Assembly (NCBI GenBank): GCA_013398955.1
Contig: VWPU01003993.1
Coordinates: 115,443 to 179,442, forward strand
Length of the DNA: 64,000 bases
Direction of reading: 5' to 3'
Source: Callaeas wilsoni
Lineage: Eukaryota > Chordata > Aves > Passeriformes > Callaeidae
In this document: positions 45,549 through 57,900 of the stretch, one piece after another
Numbering within the stretch: position 1 is the first letter of the stretch
Layout: each line of letters begins with the position of its first letter
Notes under the pieces: model-generated
What the model was told of the DNA's origin: nothing
The model's database searches: none
What the model saw: the letters and a program-made list of their open reading frames with translations, nothing else
Position numbers and translations under genes: made by a program

Positions 45549-48500
45549 TTTATGGTGGAAAATAATGTTTTTAAAAGAAATAGTAAGAACTCCTTCTTTT
45601 CTGCTGGTAGAAACCAGGAAGAAGCTTTTCCCATTGTTGCATTTCACAGGCTTGTCTACAGAAAGGGCACCAGGGCACGTGTCATTCTCATTTGGTCAGG
45701 CGTGAAAATTGTCATGTCCTTCCAGAAGCAACTAGAAAAGCAAGAATTTTAGCATTCAGTGGCCAAACATCATTTTATGGCTCCTTGAGATACTCCTGCG
45801 TGAAATACCCATTTGCAAACAAGCAGAATTCTTGCTGCTTCTGCTTTAGTTGTATTGTCATATTGTAGTCTTATCCAAAACTTTCAAAAACCAAACGTGA
45901 TCAAAATAACATTTTTTTTGTCTTTCCATATTAAACCCTGCAACCTTCTTCCTTTTCAGAAGATTTTTGTGGCATAGCTGCAGATATTAATATAGTTGGC
46001 TAAATTCTTCCGGCCTTCCCTTAGAATGGAGTTCTTGTTTTTCCAAACCAGACACAATGCACACAACACCTCATCAAATAGTCAGCTACGCCTTTGATTT
46101 TATAGCAAATAACAAAGCTTTTACTGGAAAGCAATCTCATCATATAAACAGTAGCTAAAAACATATGTAACTATCCAAATACTTCAGAAATGTCTATGAA
46201 AGTAGACTTCTAGTTGCTGAAAGAGCAACACATAGAAATTCTGAGACCTCTAAACTTCTGGTGTGATTTAAACCCATTGCATGATACATACCAGTGCAAT
46301 GTCTGCTCAATACTGTGGCCTTTTCAAGTCTGTTGACCATTCACATTCTCTGGAAGCCTGGGATGACAGCAAAACATATGTGGGCATCGTTTCTGAGTAG
46401 ATTAAAAAGTTGCCAGTGCTGATACACACATCTGCTATGTGGAAGTTCAGAAAAGACCTTTGAGCAAACTATCAGAGACATCACACCAAGCATGAAATGA
46501 TGAGTGTCTCAACCCGAAGATCTGATAAGTTATGGCACTCTCACTGTAGGCTCACAGACCCTGCAGAGTGACATGTTTGAAAAGGGAGGAACCAACCTCA
46601 CCAGGACGGCTAACAGAGTGGTGTAATAAAAAATACTGAAACAGCCCAACCCTTCATGGGGTGAAAGATCAGACTGTTGCACAATAGGTTGTGGCCAGCA
46701 AAGTTATTGTCACAGAGTTGAGCATCTTCATAATTGGAAAGTTAAAATAAATGGTGATAAACTTATCTTTATTATTATAAACAAATGAATAATGTAAATT
46801 GTGAACATGTAGCAGTGATATGCAGCACGATGCATTTTATGTGGCATAGTGTGTAACTAGATTTACTCTACCTTGATATAAAATGGGGTTTAGAAAATTT
46901 CCTGTATGTAATGCTATTGGATATCAAAAAGAGGAAGAAAATATGGTAAAGAGTCTTTTACTGTGAGATGGAGTAAGCCAGAAAGCCACCTGAAAATGCT
47001 CAGAACTTAAGGTAACGGGCTATGGAACAGAAAGGAAAACTAGTGTAAAACTACGAAGAAAATGGCTCACTGCAAGGTAGAAAGGAATAAAATTATTGTA
47101 GGAAACAGCAAAATGTGGAAACAATTTTGAAAGAATTTCAGAAGAAAAGTGAAAGACATTTATGACAAACATGTTTATCTAGGGTGCTTGTCTCAAATCT
47201 GTTTAGGTAACATAGACTGGAGGTGACATTCTGTGGATGTTAGAGATTGGAGTAGAAAACAAATGAGAAGAGCTAGTACCTCCTGATGACCAAGAAAATA
47301 GTAATGTAGAATATGTTCACATGAACCAAAAGGCAGGCACATGTATCTGTTTCTGAGAAGATCTGTACTCTCTGACTGCACAGTTTGTCACATCACACAC
47401 CATGAGGGACAGAGGAGCTCCTCATGTTCAGTTTCACTCCTGTAAACTTTTGCTCATCATTGTTTAAGTGTGTTGCCACTTGGGTTTGTGTGCATACCAA
47501 TCTCTCTAGAGTTCTTGTGGACCTGGATAGCTTTTGCTGTTGTGTTCTTCCTACTATGGCATCTTGGTGTCACTTGTAGTGTTCGGCCACTTGTACTTGT
47601 AGGGTTAGTCAAGCACATGACTTCTGGAAGAGAGAAGAAGAGTGATATTTCTTGGTAATTAACTTAGAGCAGGAAAGAGATTTCTCCCCAGAAGGGAGAA
47701 GGGGTTACACAGCACAACTACAGCAAGCCCTGAGTGATCTGATTTGTTCTCACAGATGTGTCTGTGTAAGCAGAGGCCTGGGCTAAAACTTTCAAGCTGT
47801 CAGGATTCTGTGATTATAGGTCATCTTTATCAAGCGACACTTATTTACAACTTTCCAGCTTCCAGCTCCTGGGCACACTCTGATTATGACCTGATTGCAT
47901 GCCTAAATGCCAGCAGGTAGTCACCAGCCCCTGTCCAAGCCTGGTTTCTTTGGAACAAGGGAGATGCGATGTGCCTCAGGAGTTCTCCTGGTCTGCATAA
48001 TGGAGGGGTTTCAGGGACACAGGAGCCTTTTGCAGGGAGAAGCACCCAGAAGTGCTCAGCATCCACAAAAGCTGTTCAGAAAGGCCTCTTGAACACTGCT
48101 GACTTCAACACTGACTCAAGTAAGGGTCAGTAAAGTTTGTTGAGGCTGAATTTGTCACTCTCACACTCACCAGGTCCACTGGCAGCTCTGCCTGCAAGGG
48201 CCCCAAGGAGAAACCTCTATTGGTTCACCAGCAGGCAATGGCTACCTCTGAGTGCTGGTGAAGATTAGGAAGTCTAGTGGGAACAGATAATGCTTTGTCT
48301 TTGGCTCCAAAGGACCCTCTCAAGCATCTGAATCTTATATCTAGCCCATTTTCTTCCTCTCCTGAGCCCCCCACCCTGACTACCTCCCATCCTCTGGCTG
48401 CTGAGCTCCACTGCTCCCGTGCAAAGCTGCAGCCCATTTAAATCAATTCTGACACCTAACACCTCTCTGTTTTCTCAGCCTGCCTGCCCCAAATATTTCC

Positions 48501-51500
48501 CTCCAGCCTTGACAGAACGGGTATTCACAGGGCAGCTCCAGAATAACAAGTTTCCATTTTTTGAGACGGTTGTATGGGGAACTTTGTGGTGTGGCAGCTG
48601 GCCAAGGGGTGATCATTTAGCCAGGGTAGCTCACTACTGGGTAGTTAATTTGACGTGCAGAACAGAGTCGTTAGGCTCTCTCTGAAGCCCAGTCAGACAC
48701 TTCTGGGTTGCCAGTATTAAATTATGCCTGATGCGCAATGCCAAAATATTGGCATTTGCGTGCAAACCTTGACTTCAGGGATGTTCATCACCCCAGCAGT
48801 GGCTCATTTGCTCCGACACAATCAATTTTCTCCAGCAGTCGCCGGGACCATTACCTGCTTTACAGAGAGTTTTGAGTTGCATTAGGCTGTCCACAACCTC
48901 TGCATCACCAAGCTGGGAAAAATAAAAAGGTGAAGACATAGTGGCGACAAATAGTGGTGATGAACCCATAAATATAAGGCTGGGAAGAGCAGGTCCTTTC
49001 TCAGTGGTAACAGCCCAGGACTCTGGATTGAGTCCTTTCCCAGGAAATATATCAAGTGTAGAAATGAGAGCATGGTTGTAGAGATGACTCCCACTTTACA
49101 CATGCGCTTTCTCCATCTCGTTTAGGGCTTGGACTGAATAATTGTTATCACCACATGGTAGCTATCAGGGACTAGCTGACACATTATAAAAACCTGATGT
49201 AGCCAATGCACACTGGAGTCTTTGCCAGCACCTGAATTGTTTGCCAGAACACTTTTGAGATAGACTGTTCTTGTGGTATTTGTATCACTGGCAAGAACCA
49301 GAAACAGAGGAAATCTGGAAAACATTTCTCCGGGAAAGGAAAAAAAATCTGTGAAGTGTTGTGGAGTCTAAGATGGTACTGAAACATTGGTTCCTTATTC
49401 ACATGGCTGTGGAGCTTGAGAGTCTTTTGGGCCCTCTGACCAGTATTTCACACTTTCTGATTGTGTTAGAAATTACAATCACTTGGTCTTGGTCATTTAT
49501 TTTTCCTGAAATTTTTTGACCATTCTTCTCCCAAAGCCCGTGCTTAGGCATTGCTGTCCTTCTAACTGAGGAAACAGGAGAATTGTGCCTACTGAACACA
49601 GCTACCTGGGGAAAAATATTTAGACTATTAATAAAAAATTGTATTCTTCTTCCATGTGGCACTGGCCTATCCTGTCTCAGTGCTGTCCCCAAACTGCATG
49701 CAGCATCCTGAGATCTCCAGGGAGTATTTGTTATCTGATTAGGCAGTTGCATATTAGGATGACAACTGGAACATAAACCAAAATAGCCATAAAGGAAATA
49801 GAACCATCCCTCTGGAATAGATTTCCACTGCCATTCATATCCATCTTTCTCACACAGAGTTAGTTGTGCAAAGTGCTATAACAGGACTACGAGAGACCTG
49901 TGATGGAAAACAGAAAAAACTGTCTCTCCATAAACACGGTTGGGATCTGTAGCACCCATTCACCAGAAAAGTCTGATATTTCAAAATATTTTTCATACCG
50001 CTGAATGGATGACAAAATACGGTTTGCCACTGCACCAGAAGTATTGAGACATCCTGACTGACTTCTGCCTGACATTTCTTACTGAGATGAATGTTTTTCA
50101 GCAGACCAAAAGTGTAGCTGTTTTATAGAAAAACTGAACTGGAATGTTTCCACAGCAAGGGCCAGTTCTTCTTTTTTTGCAAGTCCCCAGGAGTTGTGGC
50201 AGACCTCTTGGGACCCTCTGTGTCCCCTGCACCTTTTGCGGGCAAGGATCTGAGTTGAATTTCCTCTTGCTGTTGCTCTACTATGATTCTCCCAGGCTTT
50301 TTCATTTTGGTGAAAAAATACTTGATTGATTTGAATTGCTTCTCTTACTTTTGGGAATATTTATATTTTCTCCCCTGCCTGGGCAGAGAGAAACTTGCCA
50401 AACATCTCAAGCAAATTTTGTGGGAATGCTAATGTAAAATCCCTTCAATCAGTTGTGTAGAAATGAATGGATCTAGCCTGGATCTGACCTGTGGTCAGAT
50501 AACTTTCAATGAGAAATTTAAGGCTGGCACTCCTTTGAGTTGTGCTAGATAGAGTTAAATACATAAATTTTTTTCTTTAGTATTTACTCACTTCATAAAA
50601 AATTTATAGTAGAAAATGACATCTCTTGTGATAATCCAATGGACCACTGGAGAGTTAGTAAGACTGTGCCTTGACAAACATGTAGAGAACTGGGAATGGA
50701 AGGAATTTCTAATCAGACTGCTAATAATGCCATGTGGCAGAATATAAGGAGCAAAGAGGGAGGCAAATGTGCAGGTCTCAAGAGCAGGAGGGTTCCAAGC
50801 AAGAATGGTGGTGCATCCAAACAGAAAATACATATATTTCGCTAGAAGAGTGTCAAGTTCCATGCTGAGAATTTCTGTCTGTTGAGCCCATGGGGAACAC
50901 CCATTTTGGCCACAGGGTACCCAGTGCTTTAGAATGTTTTGCTGTCATCTCCACAAAAAGTGATCCCTCAAGTTTCCATTCTCTGTCCCAGGGCTGTGCA
51001 GCCACATTTATAGCAGAGTTCATGAGAATTGCTAGAGCAGACCCTTATTCCTTTTTGTGGGGATGTACCCACAGCTCCTTGTACCCATTTTAGGACTTTA
51101 TAATAATACTGTGATCACAACTGCGTTAGTCTGAGGCCAATGTTTCTCACCATTGCAGGGAGGCTGCTCACAGCCAGTCCTTTCTTCTTGTCTCAGATAT
51201 TTGAATGGTCACCTTCAGCTTCCTCTCTTCACTTCCACAAGGAATATCCCATCCCTTCGGATCTTCCGGCTGCTAGAAAGCCTCAATGGAACTGTGTTTC
51301 CCAGCAGGAAAAAATTAGTGCCTCTGGCTGGTAACAGAGCTGTACCTGTAAGGTAAGCAAAGAGTGAGAAGGTGATGTTTGGAGGAAGCGACCTTGTTTG
51401 CACCTTTGGGAGAGAGCTGAGAGAGTCGTCAGAATGGACCTGCCTTGTTCTCTTTGTTCTATAACAGCTTCCTCTAAGATGTGAATTAAATGGTGGTGGA

Positions 51501-53262
51501 GGTAGGAGTTGGGCTCTTGGCTTACAGGAGAGCTGTTTGTGCTACTTTGTCTTACCAGGCCTGGGGAAAAAAAGAAAAAAAAAAATTTAGTGTTCAGAAA
51601 ACCCAGGATGAAAACAGAAACTACCTGTGTCCTTAATGACTGACTGCACTTGCCACGTGGGTCCCCTGCTGGGTGCTAAGTGACCATGGAAATGCACACC
51701 ATGGTCACACTGAGCGGGAGCTGAGAAGCTGAGGAGTGCTGTGCTGACATGGCCCTTCCCCTGTGTGGCTGGAGGCATTTGACACCTAGTCGTTCTTGAT
51801 CCAAGCAGATCACCTTTCTGGGAAGTTGCTTTGTCACTGGCAAATATGAGGCAATATGGTCCCAAGGTGTCTGGCAGGCTGCAGACTGTGGAGGTGAATG
51901 GAAGAGCTGGTGCTCAGATGGAGGTGGAAGAGCTGCCTGTTTTCAGATGAAGTGCTCTTAATGAGAGATTTTTGGAGCTCACTCTTCAGCGTCTCCTGTC
52001 ACTTCATGACCTATCACTTCCTTTGTTCTCAGGATTAGTTTAATTGGAACATCAGGGTTTGCACCTTAACCTCCCAGTCTGCAGGGAGTGGGGAGAGGAC
52101 CCGCATCTCAGTAAAATTCTAGCAGTGGCTGATACCATAAATCAGAGGGATTTTAGAATCTGATGACAAACCGAATTCTTGTCAGAAAAGAGCAGAGCTG
52201 ACCCCTCCCAAACTGTCATCGAAGCCGGGTCATAAAAATCACAGCTGTCACCAAAGCATGCCGGGCCTCTGGGGGACATGCCATCCTGGGGACTCATCTG
52301 CTGCTTCCATGGCCAAATTCCAAGCCCTCAGGCACATTCCGCTTGACATTTTGTCACATCTCTTGCTGGTGCATCTGTTCGGGGGTATTAAGTCTTCCTA
52401 AATCACTTTATCCCTTTTTTTTTTTTTTTCTCAGAAAAAACTAGTCTATGGGAGATGAAGAGGTCTGAGCAGTGGTCTGTGGCACAAAACAGAGTCCAAA
52501 CATTTAAAAATTGGCAGCATCTGGAGTAACTAGTCCTGTAGGCAACGACATCAGAAATATAACCTGTATTGACATAAACTTCAAAAATCAACTTTAGCTC
52601 ACAATTGTACATACAAAACAACAAGAAATCTTCCCAGCTGTGTCCCTTTGAGCTTTGGCCACAGACGGATAGCTGTCTCCAAAGGAGATGGGTGAGCATA
52701 AAGTCAGACCATGGTGACTGTGGTTGACCTGAGATGACTGTACACTCTGCAGCAGCAAAGTGCAAAAGCAAAGACATTGAGGTGCCTTTCTCAAACCATT
52801 TGGTGGGATCCAAGCTCTGAGATGCCTCTGTGTGCGTGAATGAAAGTTTCTCTATTCCACGTGTTCATGAGATGATAACCAAGCACAGGCAGTAAAATTC
52901 ACAGCCACAACTTGTCCAGCAGGGATAGCAGCAGAGAGGCTGTGTCTCCAGGCATCAGAGAGGCTGTAATATGCTCAAGAGTCACTGTTCCAGAATCACA
53001 AAATTTGAATGCATGTGGTAAAAAGGTCAGCTGGTTTCACTAAGGATGGGGAATGACAGCCATCTGGCCTAGGAGAACGTGGAGAGTATTTGCTGGACTT
53101 CTCATGTTACTAGTGACAAAACTTCTAAGAGTATCTAAAAATAATATGTGCTAATTTCTTTACATGCAGTGTCCTGCATCCAGGATGAGATAGTTCAGCA
53201 CCAGCTCTTGTGCAGGACAAGAGTTAATAAATAACCTAAAGGTCAATGTTAATAAACAAATG
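45549..53262. other. no confident gene; long unannotated stretch
   Basis: The largest frames here are 117 codons on the minus strand (49399-49752) and about 90 codons elsewhere. None has a recognisable domain. A 15-base T-run lies at 52415-52429. I recognise no transposon family in nearly 8 kb, which would fit unique intergenic or intronic sequence. Confidence 0.6.
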
Positions 53263-53348
53263 TAGTAATAATAATAATAACAACAGTAATAACCATGACA
53301 ACAATAACAACAATAAGAATAACAATAATAATAACAACAACAACAACT
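53263..53348. repeat. AAT/AAC trinucleotide microsatellite
   Basis: An imperfect array of AAT and AAC units about 85 bp long. The opposite-strand frame reads Tyr/Cys-rich as an artefact. Confidence 0.95.
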
Positions 53349-54714
53349 GAATCGTAAAAGCCAATTATAAAACCAACACCCAATACTTCCCCCCAAGCCT
53401 TACTTGAATACAGGTCTCTTTAACAGCAAAACTGTAGAGTCCAAAGTGTTCAATGCATATTGTATTCCTACTATACAGAGAAAATAATGTATGATATTAT
53501 GGATGGAGTAAAAAGTTTGCAGCCTGTAGAAAAGGAAGGTGCGAGACAGAAGCTATTTAAATTAAAGAACAAAGTTTTTTGAACTTCTTGAATCATACTC
53601 TTCTCACAAATCTTGTGAATCTGGGAAAATTTGAACATTCTGGAGGATTCATTTGCTCTGGGGGTTAGCAAAGGGTAGAGCCATGGGAAAATTTTGAAAC
53701 TTGCAAATGCCCATTTAGTTTCCAGGATGGGAGCCCACAGTTTGTAAATCAATGGGTCAGAGAAAAGTCACTTGCATTGAACTTCTCAGTAAAAAACTTA
53801 ACCTCCCTTTGCCCTCAGTATGCTGCAAATGCCCTCAGTTCTGTATAACTCTCTAAATGAGCAAGAGCTGAAAGCAAATACAGTGTATGCGAATTTCCTC
53901 CAGTTCCCTGCAGGTATCAGAAGGGTGTTTCTCTTCGGTGTTCTGCTGACCAGACATGTTGTAGTCTGCTTTCAGGCTTTTGGGGTAAGAAGTAACACTT
54001 GTTTTCTTGCTTTGCTTTTTCCTGAGGGCCGAGAAACCACAGAAAGTAAAAGGCAGCTGTTTGAGTGGGAGCTGGTCTGCGCTCCAAAGCACTTCTGCTG
54101 CAGATGCCTGGGGGTGATACCCTGTGCCACTTTGTTCAGGGTCACGGTCCCTGGCTTACTCGAGGTGCAAATGGGCCTTCCCCAAGCTCACACTGCCTTA
54201 GTCTTGGAGGTGGTTTCATCTTCTGCAGTCCAGGGTGCACTTTGTTTACAGGGCTGTCGCTTGCGTTCAGGGAGGCTTCCCTGCTCCTGTTGGGATTTGG
54301 GCACAGGGCTTGTCAGAGGCTTCTGCCATGCCCTGTCCTTGGCTTTGTTCAGGCTTTGGTCTTGGAACTGAATGTGAAATGATGTAGATAGCATGTGTAC
54401 CACAAGTCAGTGATACACAGGAGGTTTTAGCAGACAGCCTGGTGGGCCCTTCTTCCCTGTCAATCCGTGGAAATACTCCCAAGAGTAACTCGAGAGGGCT
54501 CTGAACAATTACTAAAATTTAACATTTTAAGGTCCACGGACCAGGTACATATTACCAAAGAACTTAAAAGACACTTGCTGAAGAGTGCTCTGACCTATTC
54601 CTCTTGCTATTTCATGGGTCCTGGAAGAGTGAGACAGTTCTAGATAACTGGGAAAAAAGCTTGTTTTTGTTTCTGTGTTCAAGGGGATAAATGGGATTGC
54701 TCAGGCAAACACAG
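53349..54714. other. no confident gene; unannotated sequence
   Basis: It contains the second-longest frame of the window, 183 codons on the plus strand (53820-54371). This frame begins in AT-rich sequence and ends in a CTG/TGC-rich stretch. It shows no domain, and several frames on the other strand overlap it, so I do not call a gene. Confidence 0.55.
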
Positions 54715-54910
54715 GCACATTAACGTGGCATCAATCCCAGGGAAAATTATACAAAGACACAGAGGAGACATGGCTGGTAAGGAATTAAAGGATACTGATG
54801 CAATTAAATACCTTTGGTATCATAATATGGAGAGCAAATCCTGTTAGAAAAAAATAAGATCTCTTTTTAGAGAGTGATTATGAAGTGACTGATAAAAGTA
54901 TTTTTGCTGG
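54715..54910 (+). mobile_element. ancient CR1 LINE ORF2 fragment, plus strand
   Basis: The order 'ggcatcaatcccaggg', 'aaaattata', 'aaggaattaaagga', 'gcaattaa', 'atatggagagcaaatcctgt' and 'ctgataaaagta' parallels the old CR1 consensus just upstream of the part seen at 43.3 kb (catcaatcccaggcaaaata...aaagaattaaaggac...ggaaaatagatcctgtc...gataaaggtaa). It is highly diverged and no frame is retained. Confidence 0.55.
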
Positions 54911-57900
54911 CCACAGCGCTTGATTTTGTGTGATAATTTTCTGATGTAAGCTTCAACTTTTACAAATGTCTACACTCATTGGTAAAGAATCTTCCTCAGA
55001 AACTGTGGGGGTTTCTCTCTCTCTGTCTCTCTTTTTTTAATGGGAGCTTGTTTTGTACAAGATTTTTCCCATTTGGAGAATCAAAACCATATGTTTCAGT
55101 GTTGGTGTATATTGAAATATTTCAGTTTGCTAAATGGAGGCAAAGCCTGACCATAGCTGTGTCTGAAATCCCATTCTTTGTGAGGAAATCATGAGGACTC
55201 TCAGTGCTTACTTGAACAATTTCGACTTTATCAGTCTGCAACCAAATCATTCAGACAGTGGATTTACTCCACAGGCCTCTGGAGTTAGAACAGCAAATCT
55301 AAAGAAGGAATGAATAGCTTTGAAAGCTACAGGCCTCAGTAGCTGGAGCCCAAACCAATCTATACCAAATGGAAAGGGGAAAGGCAGAACTTTCCAGGCA
55401 CTTTCCCCAGCATCACCTTATCTGCTAAGCCTTCTACTGCAAAAGCCTCCTTTGAAAACAGCTGGTTCAGGCAACCGATGCAAACATGAGACTAGTTGCA
55501 GTAGTGCTCTGAGTTCTGACAGCAGTGTGCAATGCTCTTGAGGGTTTATAACACCCTCTTTGCTGGCACCAGAGCTCGGTGCTGCCACAGGCAGCCTCCA
55601 CCCTGCGTTGTTGTGGAGGTCTCAGCCCTGGCAGCACATGGTGTGTGGTGGGTGGGTTAGAGTACTACAGTCCGACACAGCTCGGTGGAAGGACATCAGC
55701 GCTGTTACCTATCCACATTAGCTTGAAGTTTGGTCTTTAACTTCTGCAAGTTTTGCTGCTTTCAAAGGGGAAAATGGGAGCGTAAGGGCCCTTGTTCCTC
55801 TTCATCTCTGTTCCTTTTCACCCCCATTCTCTTCCTCATTACCTCTGCGGCTTTCTTCTCCCTATCCTCAGAAACCCTGAGCGGTTCTTCCTTCCTCATT
55901 CCCTTAGGTTCCTCCTTCCCAGACTGTCTTTACCCTTTTTTTCTCTTCCTTTGGTCCCTTTCATTTTCCTTCCTGGCCGCCCGTTGTCCCCATCCCTTCT
56001 CCCTCTAAGATTCCCATCTATGGCAGGTTTCCACATTCCTCATCCTTGCTCCTGCTAGCTGCTGAGTTTTATCTGTTTCTTGAAAACAATCTCTTACTCT
56101 CCCATATCCTTTAAGCTGTTGCATCTGGAAGCTGGTGGCAGAACAGCTGCAGTGGCAGAAAGGACCTCTAGCGAACTGCCCACTCCCAAGGCTGCCACTG
56201 CAGCCTCGCAGCTCTTACTCCTCTCCTCAGCTGCCAGGTCAAAGGGTGGGCTTTTTTTTCTTTTTGGGGGATAGTTGTGGGGGTATTTTGAATATTGCAT
56301 CAATTGCCATTCATTGGTTATTCTTGAACTGCTCTGATCCAAAGGGAAAGGAAATCAAATGCAACTGTGTTGATCCTGGGTTTGCTGCTTTTATCCTTCA
56401 AAAGGCATTTAAGAAGTCACGCGCATATGGCAGTGAAGAACCATCACAGAAAAGGATCGCATGTTGCATAGTAAATATTGACAGATATGCAGCAGATATC
56501 TGTCCCACTCCTTTCTTTTGCTCTCTCTCTCTTCCTCTCTTCATTCTTCTATCTCAACAGCCTGCCCTGTTTCTGCTTTCTTCCATCTGGCAGCTCTCAC
56601 AATAATCTCACCCACCTGTTAAATGAGAGAACGTCAAGTTAAATTTACAGCAGGGCCTGGAAACAGGATGCTACAGAAAAGTATTTTAATTAAAATCCTC
56701 TAATTGAATGCATGCTTCCTTGTGAAAAGGGAGCTGCCAAGAAGGGCTTGATGTCACCACCTCTACCCCCATTTGCCATAAAAGGAGAGCAATTGAAACC
56801 AGCTCTCAAGGTGGAAAGAGGAAAGGGCATTTCCAGGGAGTTTTCCAGGGTCACCCTTGCAAAACTGTTAGATGGTTCATGGGAGGCTTTTGCCCCTTCA
56901 CCAGAATCAGGGGTGAAGATGGTACAACAGCTGCGCTGCTCCTGTCAGGCACTTTGCAGAGTAAGAAGCTGTCACGTGTGTGTAAGGATGGGGCAATATC
57001 TGTGTGAAACCTGAATTCTGGATAGAAATATGACAAATATAAATCCTGTCTGACGTGGAGATCGCCATTGCTCAAACTCTCCTGGGAACTGTGCTCTGCT
57101 TTGCTAGGCAGTCAAGTGGGATTTTAAGACCTGGTTTGCTGCAGTTGCTGGAATAGACACAAGAATGGAGAGCAAAGGGTTGATATGGAAAGGAAGATGG
57201 AAAGACACGTCAAGAGACAAATGTCTGGGGTTCCCATCCAGAGAGTCTGGATGACCATACCTGGTGCAGCTGTTCGGTAACTCCAGGCACAGCCCAGAGA
57301 GAGAGAAATAACAGGATGGGTAGGTCCAAAGAGCCAAAGGTGGGAGGCAGGAGGAAGTATTTAGGGAGAAGAGGGAATTAGCAAGTGCTGTAGAACTGCG
57401 TCACTGCCATGTAACTCTAGCTCTTCTAAATACTATGCAAATCCATCCACACCGTATACTTCCTGCAAGCATGAAACTTCTGACTTTTCTTTCCTTGTTA
57501 GACAGTGGTTAACTGTTACCAAAAGCTAGTTACAGAGGATAAAATGCACAGTACATGCCTCTATCTAAAGACACAGTGATACTAATAACAATTAGCAACA
57601 TTCTGCAATATTTACAAGTTTTTCCATTAAGCTGCCCACAACATGTGGAGGGGAAGTTTGGCACCACCTCATTCCTGTGCCTCCAGGCTGGTAAAGGTCA
57701 TTTCCCGCAGGCCTCAGGTCACAGAGCAGAGAAGTTCCCGGCACCCTCAGGTGTTAGCCAGCCCTCCTCCCCTGACAACAGAGAATCCTTTCATAAAACA
57801 CATTTATTTTACATTTCGATATTTTAATGCTTCATTGGCCTATTTAGAAATTGGAAAATCTTACATCCCCTCTTGAGAAATCTGGCAGGCACGTTTGGCT

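Noticed and set aside
53820..54371. 183-codon plus-strand frame
   Set aside because: No domain, no clear splice or promoter context, overlapping frames on the other strand; plausible by chance in a CTG/TGC-rich stretch.
56135..56605. 156-codon plus-strand frame
   Set aside because: It crosses a poly-Phe (T-run) and a Ser/Leu-rich C/T stretch, and no family is recognised.
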